From Falsiruegeria mediterranea M17 (lineage in GTDB: Bacteria; Pseudomonadota; Alphaproteobacteria; Rhodobacterales; Rhodobacteraceae): DNA of 64,000 nt. Made by a program: the position numbers and the translations under genes. Below are positions 53,357 through 61,688 of the stretch, piece by piece (position 1 is the first letter of the stretch; the number at the start of each line of letters is the position of its first letter). The notes under the pieces are model-generated. The model saw only the letters and a program-made list of their open reading frames with translations. It ran no database searches and had not been told where the DNA came from. The DNA is taken from the NCBI RefSeq assembly GCF_900302455.1, contig NZ_ONZG01000013.1, positions 1 to 64,000 of the forward strand, written 5' to 3'.

Positions 53357-54631
53357 ATGCGCGCGCTGCTGGCCGCGCTCTTGTTGCTGCCGCCTGCCAC
53401 GGCGGTGGCGGATTTCTATACCCTCAAGGGCCACGGCGGACCCATCATGGGAATCGCCAGTGCCCCTGACGGTCGCATCGCCACCGCAAGTTTCGACAAC
53501 ACGGTGGGGCTCTGGACCGATGGCGCCCCCCAATGGCTTGAAGGACACGAGGCTGCTGTCAACGTCGTGCTGTTCAACGGCACCGGTGTCTATTCCGCGG
53601 GCGATGATTTTACCCTGCGCCACTGGCCCGGAGGCGAGGTTCTGGGCCGCCACAAAGGCAAGATCGTCGATCTCGCCGCCAGCAAGACCCATGTCGCCAG
53701 TGCCAGCTGGGACGGCACCATCGGGATCTGGCCACTGGATGGCAGCCCGCCGCAAATGTTGCCCGTGGGAAACGGTGGCATCAATTCGGTGGCTTTTTCA
53801 CCAGACGGATCGCAGCTCTATTCTGCTGGAACCGACGGCACCCTGCGTCTGTGGGACGTGGAAACAGGCGAAGAACGCCAACAACTGCTGCGACATGGAT
53901 TTGGCCTGAACGAGCTGCTGATCAACCCGGATGACGGCTGGCTCGCCTATGGTGCAGTCGATGGTGGCACCCGAATTCTGGATCTGCAAAGTGGCGAGGA
54001 GCTACACGATTTCACCTTGGACCGCCGCCCCATTCTGGCTCTGGCGCTCAGCCCCGACCGGCGTCATCTCTCTGTAGGGGATGGTGAGGGCTATATCATG
54101 GTGATCGACACCCAAAGCTGGCGCATCACGCGCGATTTTCGCGCCACCCTGCGCGGCCCCATCTGGGCGCTGGCCTTTTCGGCCGATGGCCGAAACATCC
54201 ACGCAGGCGGCATTGATGACGCCATGTACAGCTGGCCGCTCGCCTCGCTCAGCGAACATCAGCAGATGGCGCAGGACGCCCGCAGTTTTCTCAAAGACCC
54301 CGATGGGATGGACAATGGCGAGCGACAGTTTGCTCGCAAATGTTCGATCTGCCACGCGCTGACGCCTGACGGGCAGCGGCGCGCGGGGCCGACACTTCAC
54401 GGAGTTTTTGGCAGGGCGGCGGGCACCGTGCCGGGATATCTTTATTCCCGGACATTGACGGGGTCGGACATTATCTGGTCTGATGACACGATAAATCAGC
54501 TTTTCGATCTGGGCCCGGACCATTATATTCCCGGATCAAAGATGCCGATGCAACGGATCACACAGGCGCAGGACCGCGCTGATCTGATCGCCTATTTGCG
54601 TCGTGCCACAGCACCGGAGGACACGAAATGA
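53357..54631 (+). CDS. WD40 beta-propeller fused to a c-type cytochrome
   Basis: This 424-residue exported protein has a signal peptide (residues 1-18). Residues about 22-300 form seven WD-like repeats (for example TLKGHGGPIMGIASAPDGRI, VNSVAFSPDGSQLYSAGTDG and LRLWDVETGE). A class I cytochrome c domain follows, with C329-SIC332-H333 and a probable Met ligand in PGSKMPMQRI. The propeller may dock to the dehydrogenase or to a partner, and the haem accept its electrons. Start directly after fdhC stop. The fused layout is uncommon among formate dehydrogenase operons that I know. Confidence 0.87.
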   Translation: MRALLAALLLLPPATAVADFYTLKGHGGPIMGIASAPDGRIATASFDNTVGLWTDGAPQWLEGHEAAVNVVLFNGTGVYSAGDDFTLRHWPGGEVLGRHKGKIVDLAASKTHVASASWDGTIGIWPLDGSPPQMLPVGNGGINSVAFSPDGSQLYSAGTDGTLRLWDVETGEERQQLLRHGFGLNELLINPDDGWLAYGAVDGGTRILDLQSGEELHDFTLDRRPILALALSPDRRHLSVGDGEGYIMVIDTQSWRITRDFRATLRGPIWALAFSADGRNIHAGGIDDAMYSWPLASLSEHQQMAQDARSFLKDPDGMDNGERQFARKCSICHALTPDGQRRAGPTLHGVFGRAAGTVPGYLYSRTLTGSDIIWSDDTINQLFDLGPDHYIPGSKMPMQRITQAQDRADLIAYLRRATAPEDTK

Positions 54632-54753
54632 AAGCCTTTCTTGCCGCTCTTGCCGCAATGGCCGTGATCACCGTTGCCGCCCCCTATGCGCTGCAAGCCG
54701 TGGGGTTCACCGCGGCCGACAGCACCACCAGCTCATCGGTGCGCCTCGACTAA
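54628..54753 (+). CDS. 41-residue membrane or secreted peptide ending the fdh operon
   Basis: A short gene encodes MKAFLAALAAMAVITVAAPY, then a polar end AADSTTSSSVRLD. Its ATG overlaps the stop of the WD40-cytochrome gene (ATGA), and GGAGG stands 10 bases upstream, so translation is very likely. The hydrophobic stretch (residues 3-25) could be a signal peptide with a tiny mature part or a single membrane helix. Possibly a small subunit of the complex. Confidence 0.65.
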   Translation: MKAFLAALAAMAVITVAAPYALQAVGFTAADSTTSSSVRLD

Positions 54754-54855
54754 TCCCACGACTGCGGCTTCGGGCCCGCACAGCGTGCCTCGACATTCAG
54801 GCGCTGGTGGTATCTGGTGAAAACTCAGCCTGTTATCAAACGTAGCCAAACTTAG

Positions 54856-55728
54856 ATGTCCGACTACCTGACCACCCGCGAATTGGCCGAATTGCTGCGC
54901 CTGGGCGAACGCAAGGTTTATGACCTTGCCTCCTCGGGCGAGATCCCTTGCGTGCGGGCCACCGGCAAGCTGTTGTTTCCGCGGGCCGAAATCACCGCCT
55001 GGTTGGCCTCGTCACGTACAGGTCCGCAAGTGGCTGAACCGCCCCTGCCCGCTATCGTTGCAGGCAGTCACGACCCCTTGCTGGACTGGGCGATCCGCGA
55101 AAGCGGCTCGGGGCTGGCAACCTACTATGACGGCTCTTTCGACGGGCTGACACGGCTGGCCGACCGCTCTGCCCAGGCTGCTTCGTTACACATCCATGAA
55201 GAGGACGGGTTCAACGCCGGTTCCCTGCGTGATCGCTTGGGCGAGGCACCGGTGGTGTTAATCGAAGTGGCCCGCCGGCAACGCGGATTGCTGTTGGCCC
55301 CCGACGTCGTGGGCATCGAGGGCTTTGGCGATTTGGCAGGGCGGCGCGTTGTCCTGCGCCAATCGACGGCGGCGAGCCAACATCTGTTCCTGTCAGAACT
55401 GGCCGCACATGACTTGTCCCAGGAAGACCTGCAAACTCCAGCCCCCTGTGCCCGCACCGAAGAGGACATGGCCATTGCTCTGCAAGGCGGCAAGGGAGAG
55501 GTCGGGTTTGGGCTGGGGGCCATGGCCAAGCTCTATCGGCTGGGCTTTGTTCCCACCCACAGCGAGCGCGTCGATCTGGCGATCTGGCGCCGCGCGGCTT
55601 TTGACGCGCCTATGCAGGCGCTCTTGTCATTCCTGCGCTCAGACCGTTTCGCTGCCCGCGCAGACGAGATGGGCAGCTATGACCTGACCCACGCAGGCCA
55701 GATCCACCACAACGGCGCCAGCGGCTGA
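54856..55728 (+). CDS. HTH plus periplasmic-binding-like domain regulator
   Basis: This 290-residue soluble protein has an excisionase/MerR-like HTH at residues 5-50 (LTTRELAELLRLGERKVYDL and a wing with LLFPRAEITAWL). A PBP-like effector domain of about 200 residues follows, the type seen in molybdate-linked one-component regulators (WAIRESGSGLATYYDGSFDGL, IHEEDGFNAG, RRVVLRQSTAASQHLFL). It lacks an export signal. Position between the fdh operon and tupABC suggests it senses tungstate, molybdate or a cofactor form and sets expression of both. Confidence 0.85.
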   Translation: MSDYLTTRELAELLRLGERKVYDLASSGEIPCVRATGKLLFPRAEITAWLASSRTGPQVAEPPLPAIVAGSHDPLLDWAIRESGSGLATYYDGSFDGLTRLADRSAQAASLHIHEEDGFNAGSLRDRLGEAPVVLIEVARRQRGLLLAPDVVGIEGFGDLAGRRVVLRQSTAASQHLFLSELAAHDLSQEDLQTPAPCARTEEDMAIALQGGKGEVGFGLGAMAKLYRLGFVPTHSERVDLAIWRRAAFDAPMQALLSFLRSDRFAARADEMGSYDLTHAGQIHHNGASG

Positions 55729-55805
55729 CAGGCCCTTTTTGTCTCGTTTCAAAACACGATCACCGAAGGCTTTGGCCGCTGACCAAATCGACAGCAGCCG
55801 AAGCA

Positions 55806-55916
55806 CTCCCGCCCGTCGTCGATGCCCCTGGCGGGACACCTCCTCCCGTTGGGCCAGGCTCATGCGGGCATTGCCCGCATGAGCCTGGCCCCCGCCGTCC
55901 GCAGGACGCAAGACCG
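55806..55916 (-). repeat. Dispersed hairpin repeat, copy 2
   Basis: This inverted copy of the element at 17220 differs in about six substitutions and one single-base indel over 111 bases. Its hairpin is perfect: 19-bp arms at 55852-55870 and 55872-55890. It lies in the convergent gap between the HTH-PBP gene and tupA. Confidence 0.88.
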
Positions 55917-55932
55917 ATAGGTCGCGCAGAGG

Positions 55933-56748
55933 CTACCGTGCGTTAGGAAAAAACAGCTGTTCACCGTCCAGCTTGTAGCCGGCAATCGCCGCCTGGCCAT
56001 CCTGCCCCACCAGCCAGTCGATGAACCGTTGCCCGGCTTCGGCCCGAACACCAGGGTGTTTTTCGGGGTTCACCAAGATGACGCCATATTGGTTGAACAG
56101 CCCCGGATCGCCTTCAACCAGCACCTCAAGCCCGTGGGCATTTCCAAAGGCCAACCAAGTTGCCCTGTCGGTCAATGTATAAGCCCCCATGCCCGCCGCT
56201 ACGTTCAATGTTGCCCCCATGCCCGACCCTGTCTCGCGGTACCAACCACCCGAGGCCTGCGCCACATCTACACCTGCTTGGCCCCATTGGCGCAGTTCGG
56301 CCTTGTGGGTGCCGCTGTCATCCCCGCGGGAGACAAAAATCGCCCCTGTCTGGGCAATCGCCGTCAGCGCTGCCACGGCATCGCTTCCGCCCCGAACGCC
56401 CGCCGGATCCCCTTTGGGACCGACGATGACAAAATCGTTGTACATCACATCCTGCCGCGACACGCCCCATCCTTCGGCGACAAAGGCCTCTTCAGCGGGT
56501 TTGGCATGCACCAGCAGCACGTCCCCGTCACCATTGCGCGCGTTCCGGATCGCTTGTCCTGTGCCCACAGCCACGATACGCACGTCGATCCCGCTTTCCG
56601 CTTCGAACCACGGTAAGATCGCATCAAAAAGTCCGGAATTCTGCGTCGATGTGGTCGACTGTACCACAATGAACGGGTCGGCTGCCTGTGCAGATCCCGT
56701 TGTCAGAGCAACCACGGTCACTGCCGCGCGCACCCATTGTCTTACCAT
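55933..56748 (-). CDS. tupA: Tungstate ABC transporter binding protein TupA
   Basis: This 271-residue protein has a signal peptide cleaved near AQAAD. The mature start FIVVQSTTSTQNSGLFDAIL contains the TTST oxyanion motif of TupA. VGTGQAIRNARNGDGDVLLVHA and the FVSRGDDSGTHKAE segment complete the ligand site. These motifs separate TupA from ModA and WtpA. It is followed by its ATPase and permease genes on the same strand (tupB-tupC-tupA order). High-affinity tungstate import next to fdh genes argues for a W-containing formate dehydrogenase. Confidence 0.9.
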   Translation of the reverse strand: MVRQWVRAAVTVVALTTGSAQAADPFIVVQSTTSTQNSGLFDAILPWFEAESGIDVRIVAVGTGQAIRNARNGDGDVLLVHAKPAEEAFVAEGWGVSRQDVMYNDFVIVGPKGDPAGVRGGSDAVAALTAIAQTGAIFVSRGDDSGTHKAELRQWGQAGVDVAQASGGWYRETGSGMGATLNVAAGMGAYTLTDRATWLAFGNAHGLEVLVEGDPGLFNQYGVILVNPEKHPGVRAEAGQRFIDWLVGQDGQAAIAGYKLDGEQLFFPNAR

Positions 56749-56776
56749 GCCTCGTATCTCTCCATCTGTCTCGAGG

Positions 56777-57514
56777 TCACACCATCAGCCCGCCGGACAG
56801 GAACCGCCGGATCATGCCGTTTTCGGGTGCGGCAAACATCTGCGCCGCCAAGCCCTGTTCGACCACACGCCCGCCATGCATCATCACCACGTCGCGCGCA
56901 AGGCGCCGCGCTTGGCCAATATCATGGGTCACCATCACAACCCGCAGCCCCTGATCCGAAGCCCTTAGAACCATTTGTTCGATTTCCTGCGTCGCTTGCG
57001 GATCCAGCGCGCTGGTGGGTTCGTCCAGAAACAGCACCGACGGCTTGCACGCCAAGGCCCGCAGGATCGCAAGCCGCTGCGCCTCACCCCCGGACAGTGA
57101 ACGTGCCGATTGCCGCGCCTTGTCCTCAAGCCCGCCCTGCGCCAGAAGCCCCTCACATTCCGTCTTGCGCGCGGCGCGCGACAGCCCCCGGCGTCGCAAC
57201 ACAAAATCCAGATTGCCCGCCACCGACCGGCGCAGCAGAACAGGGCGCTGGAACACCATCGCCTGCCCTGCCCTCACCTGATCTGTCAGGGTCTGCCCGC
57301 CTTGGGTAACTGTGCCACGATCAGGCGTAATGAGCCCATGCAAACAGCGCAGCAGCAGGCTTTTTCCCGCCCCGTTTGGACCCAGTATGATCGTTGGCCC
57401 CGGTCCGTCCAGATCCAGGTGGTCCACACCCAACAGCGCCTTGCCATCCCGCGCGATGCTAAGCCCGCGAACGCTTAAGATCGGATGATCTGTCATGACC
57501 GAAAAATCACGCAT
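56777..57514 (-). CDS. tupC: Tungstate ABC transporter ATP-binding protein
   Basis: This 245-residue ATPase has Walker A GPNGAGKSLLLRCL, signature SLSGGEAQRLAILRAL, Walker B VLFLDEPTSALD and switch His in VMVTHDIGQARRLA. Walker A ends in GKS-L rather than GKST. I chose the ATG at 57514 because AAGGG lies 7 bases upstream and it overlaps the tupB stop by 8 bases. A GTG at 57535 and an ATG at 57496 are alternatives. Confidence 0.87.
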   Translation of the reverse strand: MRDFSVMTDHPILSVRGLSIARDGKALLGVDHLDLDGPGPTIILGPNGAGKSLLLRCLHGLITPDRGTVTQGGQTLTDQVRAGQAMVFQRPVLLRRSVAGNLDFVLRRRGLSRAARKTECEGLLAQGGLEDKARQSARSLSGGEAQRLAILRALACKPSVLFLDEPTSALDPQATQEIEQMVLRASDQGLRVVMVTHDIGQARRLARDVVMMHGGRVVEQGLAAQMFAAPENGMIRRFLSGGLMV

Positions 57515-58220
57515 GACCCAGCCCTTGACGTTCACCGCGCAGGCTCAGCACGCTCACGGCGCCCGTGACGCTCACGGCCAGAGCAATCAGGACCGCCCCA
57601 AGTGCCAACGCCAACGCCAGGTTCCCCTTGGAGGTCTCGAGCGCAATGGTCGTCGTCATCACCCGGGTCACGTGATTGATATTGCCCCCCACGATGATCA
57701 CCGCGCCCACCTCGGCAATGGCGCGGCCAAAGCCCGCCAACAACGCTGTCATCAACGCCATGCGCCCATCCCAGAGCAAAACAGGAACAGACGACAGGCG
57801 CGATACGCCCAGGGACCGCAACTGCTCATCATATTCTACTGCCAGGGTCTCGACCACCTGCCGTGTCAGAGCGGCGATGATCGGCGTCACCAGAACCACT
57901 TGCGCGATAATCATGGCAGTGGGGGTGTAGAGCAACTGCAGTACGCCAAACGGCCCGGACCGTGACAGCATCAAATACACAAGCAGTCCAACAACAACCG
58001 GCGGCAATCCCATCAGCGCGTTTATCAATACGATCAGAGCCCGCCGCCCCGGGAAGCGCCCAACCGCCAACCCCGCTCCCAAAGGCATGCCAATCAGCGC
58101 CGCGATGAACACGGCCCATACGGAAACCTTCAGCGAAAGCAGGACAATCGCCCAGAGTTCCGGGTCACCTGTGAAGATGAGGCCAAGCGCGATTGTGAAT
58201 TCTTGTGTAAAATCCTGCAT
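57507..58220 (-). CDS. tupB: Tungstate ABC transporter permease TupB
   Basis: This 237-residue permease has five to six membrane segments (LWAIVLLSLKVSVWAVFIAALIG at the start). The EAA-type loop is LAVEYDEQLRSLGVSRLSSVPVLLWDG near 135-160, and MTALLAGFGRAIAEVGAVIIVGGNI is a TupB-typical stretch. First gene of the minus-strand tup operon; its promoter must lie in the 58221-58500 region upstream. Confidence 0.9.
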   Translation of the reverse strand: MQDFTQEFTIALGLIFTGDPELWAIVLLSLKVSVWAVFIAALIGMPLGAGLAVGRFPGRRALIVLINALMGLPPVVVGLLVYLMLSRSGPFGVLQLLYTPTAMIIAQVVLVTPIIAALTRQVVETLAVEYDEQLRSLGVSRLSSVPVLLWDGRMALMTALLAGFGRAIAEVGAVIIVGGNINHVTRVMTTTIALETSKGNLALALALGAVLIALAVSVTGAVSVLSLRGERQGLGHA

Positions 58221-58791
58221 TTTCTACGTTCATCTAGTGAATTTCGGATGCCAATCATCATATTGCACCAAAAACCTAACACATAGCCCAACCATTTCCA
58301 CATCAGAAGCGACCAACCGCCTCCAAAAAGCGCGTGAGTTCGACGCTGTTCGCCCACCCCGTGGAACTTTCCTCCACACTCGCGCCTCAGACTTACCTGC
58401 TACGGCAAGGCGCAACAGGCGCTGACCTTCATTCCAAATCCGACATTGAGCGTGGTTGGCAGGCGGGGCGCTCCCGCACCCGAGCGATCCTGACTGCGTC
58501 AGCACCGCTAGCGGCCTTGGGCCGAGCGCCGGGCAAAGCCCGGCGCCGATCCGTTTGGGGCATCTGCTCCGCCACAGGCACCAACCACCGAGCGCAGCGA
58601 GGCGCGGCCCAACGGGAGGCGATGTCCCGTCAGGGACATCAACGACGGGCGGGAGCGCCTCTGAATCTCGGAATGTTTGGAATATTACCTGGATCCCGGA
58701 CATCCGGCACGTCATTCACGTGAGAGATGCCTTTTGGTCCAAAGTTGCAGCGCCCCAACACGGGGGCGCTACTAATGGTATGGAAAACGGC
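58221..58791. repeat. Gene-free region with a diverged third copy of the hairpin repeat (58526-58656)
   Basis: No gene is supported in this 571-base gap; the open frames here are repeat-derived. A perfect hairpin GCGCCGGGC-AAA-GCCCGGCGC sits at 58526-58546, sharing the CGGGCAAAGCCCG core with copy 1. About 60 bases later (58606-58656) the tail GGCCCAACGGGAGG...ACGACGGGCGGGAG recurs with a handful of mismatches. In copies 1 and 2 the two parts are adjacent, so this copy is split or rearranged. The tupB promoter lies near 58221-58300, which is AT-rich. Confidence 0.7.
58749..58770 (-). terminator. Hairpin at the end of the NMT1/THI5 transporter operon
   Basis: AGCGCCCC and GGGGCGCT arms (8 bp) are separated by a short loop, about 22 bases past the binding-protein stop. 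No strong U-run, so moderate support as a terminator. Confidence 0.5.
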
Positions 58792-59793
58792 TTACTTCAG
58801 CGCCGCATCGGTGATGTCATGCGTCCAGGCCCCTTCGGGCTTGGCCGTGATCACCGGATCCGACCCACCGGCCAACAGCGTGTTCACTGTCCGGTCGAAA
58901 TCAGCCGGGTCAAGCGCGCCGTTGCTGCCTGCGGTCAGCTTGGCAATCTCACCCATCATCCGAACCTGATGCGCTTCGGTCTGGGCGCCACTGGCGTCAT
59001 TGTCCAGAACAATGCCTGCTGCCTCACCCGGGTTCTCCTCGGCGTATTTCCACCCTTTCATCGAAGCACGCACAAAGCGGGTCATCTTGTCCTTGAAGGC
59101 CGGGTCGGACAGGTTGTCTTCGAGCACATAGATGCCATCCTCGAGCGTTGCCACGCCCATGTCCTCATACTTGAAGGTCACCAGCTCGTCCTCGGACACG
59201 CCTGCATCCAACACCTGACCGTATTCGTTGTAGGTCATGGTCGAGATACAGTCCGCCTGACGCTGCAGCAGCGGGTCGACGTTGAAACCCTGTTTCAGAA
59301 CAGTCACGCCGTCATCGCCACCAGCCGTGCTGATGCCCTCCTGGCTCATCCAGCTGAGGAACGGGTATTCGTTGCCAAAGAACCAGACGCCGATGGTCTT
59401 GCCCTTGAAGTCCTGCGGCCCGGTGATCCCGGTGTCCTTCCAGCAGGTCAGCATCAGGCCGGACGATTTGAACGGCTGCGCAATATTCACCACCGGCAGG
59501 CCTTTTTCCCGTGCCGCCAGCGCCGAGGGCATCCAGTTCAGCATCGCATCAGCGCCACCACCGGCCAGAACCTGCGGCGGCGCAATGTCGGGGCCGCCCG
59601 GCAGGATGGTCACATCCAGATCTTCTTCGCCGTAATAGCCCTTGTCCAGCGCCACGTAATAACCAGCAAACTGTGCCTGGGTCACCCACTGCAGCTGCAA
59701 TTTGACCTCATCGGCTGCCAGGGCCGATGTCGCCGCAAAGCTTGCGGCCCCCATCACCAGGCCCGAGACCGCACCACTCAGTAGCTTTTTCAT
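58792..59793 (-). CDS. ABC transporter binding protein, NMT1/THI5-like
   Basis: This 333-residue protein has a signal peptide cleaved near ALAAD. The NMT1/THI5 fold opens with VKLQLQWVTQAQFAGYYVALDKGYYGEEDLDV and continues with ILPGGPDIAPPQVLAGGGADAMLNW and FKGKTIGVWFFGNEYPF. Family members bind pyrimidine-like compounds, including thiamine precursors. A dihydropyrimidinase gene heads this operon, so a pyrimidine, hydantoin or ureide ligand is likely. The start at 59793 has GGAGAGAAT upstream. Confidence 0.9.
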   Translation of the reverse strand: MKKLLSGAVSGLVMGAASFAATSALAADEVKLQLQWVTQAQFAGYYVALDKGYYGEEDLDVTILPGGPDIAPPQVLAGGGADAMLNWMPSALAAREKGLPVVNIAQPFKSSGLMLTCWKDTGITGPQDFKGKTIGVWFFGNEYPFLSWMSQEGISTAGGDDGVTVLKQGFNVDPLLQRQADCISTMTYNEYGQVLDAGVSEDELVTFKYEDMGVATLEDGIYVLEDNLSDPAFKDKMTRFVRASMKGWKYAEENPGEAAGIVLDNDASGAQTEAHQVRMMGEIAKLTAGSNGALDPADFDRTVNTLLAGGSDPVITAKPEGAWTHDITDAALK

Positions 59794-59870
59794 TGTATTC
59801 TCTCCTTGTTGGTTTGTTTTTCTGCCCCGTTTGTCGAGGTCTTGAAATTGATATGCTCCTTGTCCCTCGC

Positions 59871-60716
59871 TTATCCCCTCTGCGATGGGTGCCAAAAGGT
59901 CACCGTTTTTTCGATCATCGCGACACAGCCATAAAACAGCGAACCGGCCAGCGCGGCCACCACAATTTCAGCCCAGACCATATCAAGCGCAAGTTGTCCC
60001 ACGCTGGTCGAGATGCGGAACCCCATGCCAACGGTGGGCGAGCCGAAAAATTCGGCAACAATCGCCCCGATCAGCGCCAGGGTCGTCGAGATCTTGAGCC
60101 CGTTGAAAATGAATGGCATCGCCGCAGGCAGGCGCAGCTTGAAGAAGCTCTGCCAATAGCTTGCGGCATAGGTCTCCATCAGGTCGCGCTGCATCGCTGT
60201 TGTTTCACGCAGGCCCGCCACCGTGTTCACCAGCACCGGGAAGAACACCATGACCACCACAACGGCTGCCTTGGACTGCCAGTCAAAGCCGAACCACATC
60301 ACCAGAATGGGCGCGGTGCCCACAATGGGCAGCGCAGCCACGAAGTTACCCACGGGCAGAAGCCCCAGACGCAGAAACTCATAGCGGTCCACCGCAATCG
60401 CCATCAAGAAGGCCGCGCCGCAGCCGATGATGTATCCGCTGAGCGCCCCTTTCAGGAAGGTCTGCGAAAAATCCGCCCACAGGATCGGCATCGACGATCC
60501 GAACCGCTCGGCAATCATCGAGGGCGGTGGCAGGATCACCAAAGGCACCTGCAACCCGCGCACCACCAGTTCCCAGACGATCAGGATGGTCACGCCAAAG
60601 ATCACTGGCACAAGCAATTGCACCGCCCGCGTCCCCGCCTGCGGCCCCTCGGCCAGGCGGGTGTTTATCCACCAACCGGCGATCCAGACCAGTAGGGCCA
60701 GCACAACCAACATCAT
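59871..60716 (-). CDS. ABC transporter permease (first of pair, SsuC/TauC type)
   Basis: This 281-residue inner-membrane protein has about six helices; the EAA-like segment is TYAASYWQSFFKLRLPAAMPFIFNGLKIS near 180-208. The start at 60716 overlaps the stop of the other permease (ATGA). An upstream in-frame reading adds 21 residues inside the neighbour and is rejected. It forms a heterodimeric channel with the permease coded at 60713. Confidence 0.9.
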   Translation of the reverse strand: MMLVVLALLVWIAGWWINTRLAEGPQAGTRAVQLLVPVIFGVTILIVWELVVRGLQVPLVILPPPSMIAERFGSSMPILWADFSQTFLKGALSGYIIGCGAAFLMAIAVDRYEFLRLGLLPVGNFVAALPIVGTAPILVMWFGFDWQSKAAVVVVMVFFPVLVNTVAGLRETTAMQRDLMETYAASYWQSFFKLRLPAAMPFIFNGLKISTTLALIGAIVAEFFGSPTVGMGFRISTSVGQLALDMVWAEIVVAALAGSLFYGCVAMIEKTVTFWHPSQRG

Positions 60717-61630
60717 GACGCGATCCCCATCCGTTTCAGAACCATCCGTTCGATCAGACCCAGCAATGCCACCAGACAAGCCGCAAGGATTGCCGCCGCA
60801 AACAATGCCGACCAGATCTGCACCGTCTGACCATAGTAGCTCCCCGCAAGCAGACGCGCGCCCAGGCCCGCTACGGCTCCCGTCGGCAATTCACCCACGA
60901 TGGCGCCAACCAGCGAGGCGGCGATGCCGATCTTGAGCGAGGCAAAGAGATACGGCATCGAGGCCGGCAGGCGCAGTTTCCAGAACCCCTGACTTTTCGA
61001 GGCATTATAGGTCCGCAACAGGTCCAACTGCATGTGATCGGGGCTGCGCAACCCCTTCACCATGCCGACGACAACCGGGAAGAAGCTCAAGTAAGCCGAG
61101 ATAACCGCCTTGGGAATGATCCCCTGCACGCCCACGGAATAAAGCACCACGATGATCATCGGCGCCAAAGCGATGATCGGAATGGTCTGGCTGACGATGG
61201 CCCAGGGCATCACTGACATGTCCATCACCTTGGAATGAACGATCCCAACGGCCAGCAGAATGCCAAGCCCGGTCCCAATCGCAAAACCCAGCAAGGTTGC
61301 GCTTAGCGTCACCCAGCCATGATAGATCAACGAGCGTTTTGAGGTGATTTTCTTCCCCACAGTGGTGTTCCACAGTTCGACCGCCACCTGATGTGGCGCC
61401 GGCAGACGCGGGCGGGCCTGCTCCCAGGTGGCGGGAATGGCAAAGTTGTTGTTGATCGTCAGACCAAACTCGCTCATGTCCCGGCGGTCTTTGGCGGAGG
61501 GCGGCTGCACCTCGGCGCCTGCGCGCTCGGCCTCGACCAAAACGCCCTTGATGTTCATCGGCACGCAGGCGGCGTACCACAGCACGACAATGGCCGCGAC
61601 GACGGTGAGAACTGCAAGAATGGACTTCAT
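60713..61630 (-). CDS. ABC transporter permease (second of pair) with N-terminal extension
   Basis: This 305-residue permease has an EAA loop, TYNASKSQGFWKLRLPASMPYLFASLKIGIA, near 200-230. It begins with an isolated helix (residues 3-22) and an 80-residue hydrophilic segment (NIKGVLVEAERAGAEVQPPS to LPAPHQVAVELW) before the channel core. The segment probably lies in the periplasm and could meet the binding protein. The ribosome site GAGGGGACA fixes the start at 61630. A palindrome array lies just upstream. Confidence 0.9.
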   Translation of the reverse strand: MKSILAVLTVVAAIVVLWYAACVPMNIKGVLVEAERAGAEVQPPSAKDRRDMSEFGLTINNNFAIPATWEQARPRLPAPHQVAVELWNTTVGKKITSKRSLIYHGWVTLSATLLGFAIGTGLGILLAVGIVHSKVMDMSVMPWAIVSQTIPIIALAPMIIVVLYSVGVQGIIPKAVISAYLSFFPVVVGMVKGLRSPDHMQLDLLRTYNASKSQGFWKLRLPASMPYLFASLKIGIAASLVGAIVGELPTGAVAGLGARLLAGSYYGQTVQIWSALFAAAILAACLVALLGLIERMVLKRMGIAS

Positions 61631-61655
61631 CTTGTCCCCTCCGTCGCGCCAGACG

Positions 61656-61688
61656 CCAAATTCTGAACCAGAATTTGGTTCAGAATTT
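61656..61688. promoter_or_regulatory. Overlapping perfect palindromes upstream of the permease gene
   Basis: CCAAATTCTG-AAC-CAGAATTTGG (61656-61678) overlaps AAATTCTGAACCA-GAATT-TGGTTCAGAATTT (61658-61688, 13-bp arms). A further half-site CAAAATTCTG follows at 61692-61701. Four AAATTCTG-type half-sites within 45 bases look like an operator array, in the 111-base gap between ATPase and permease genes. Confidence 0.5.

Noticed and set aside
51590-53755. Long minus-strand open frame (721 residues) across fdhB-fdhC and the WD40 gene
   Set aside because: Antisense shadow of high-GC codon usage; composition is Arg/Pro/His rich, there are no domains and it lies fully under three well-supported genes.
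58334-58723. Plus-strand open frame of 129 residues in the 58.2-58.8 kb gap
   Set aside because: It runs through the split hairpin repeat and its composition follows the repeat; no ribosome site or family features.
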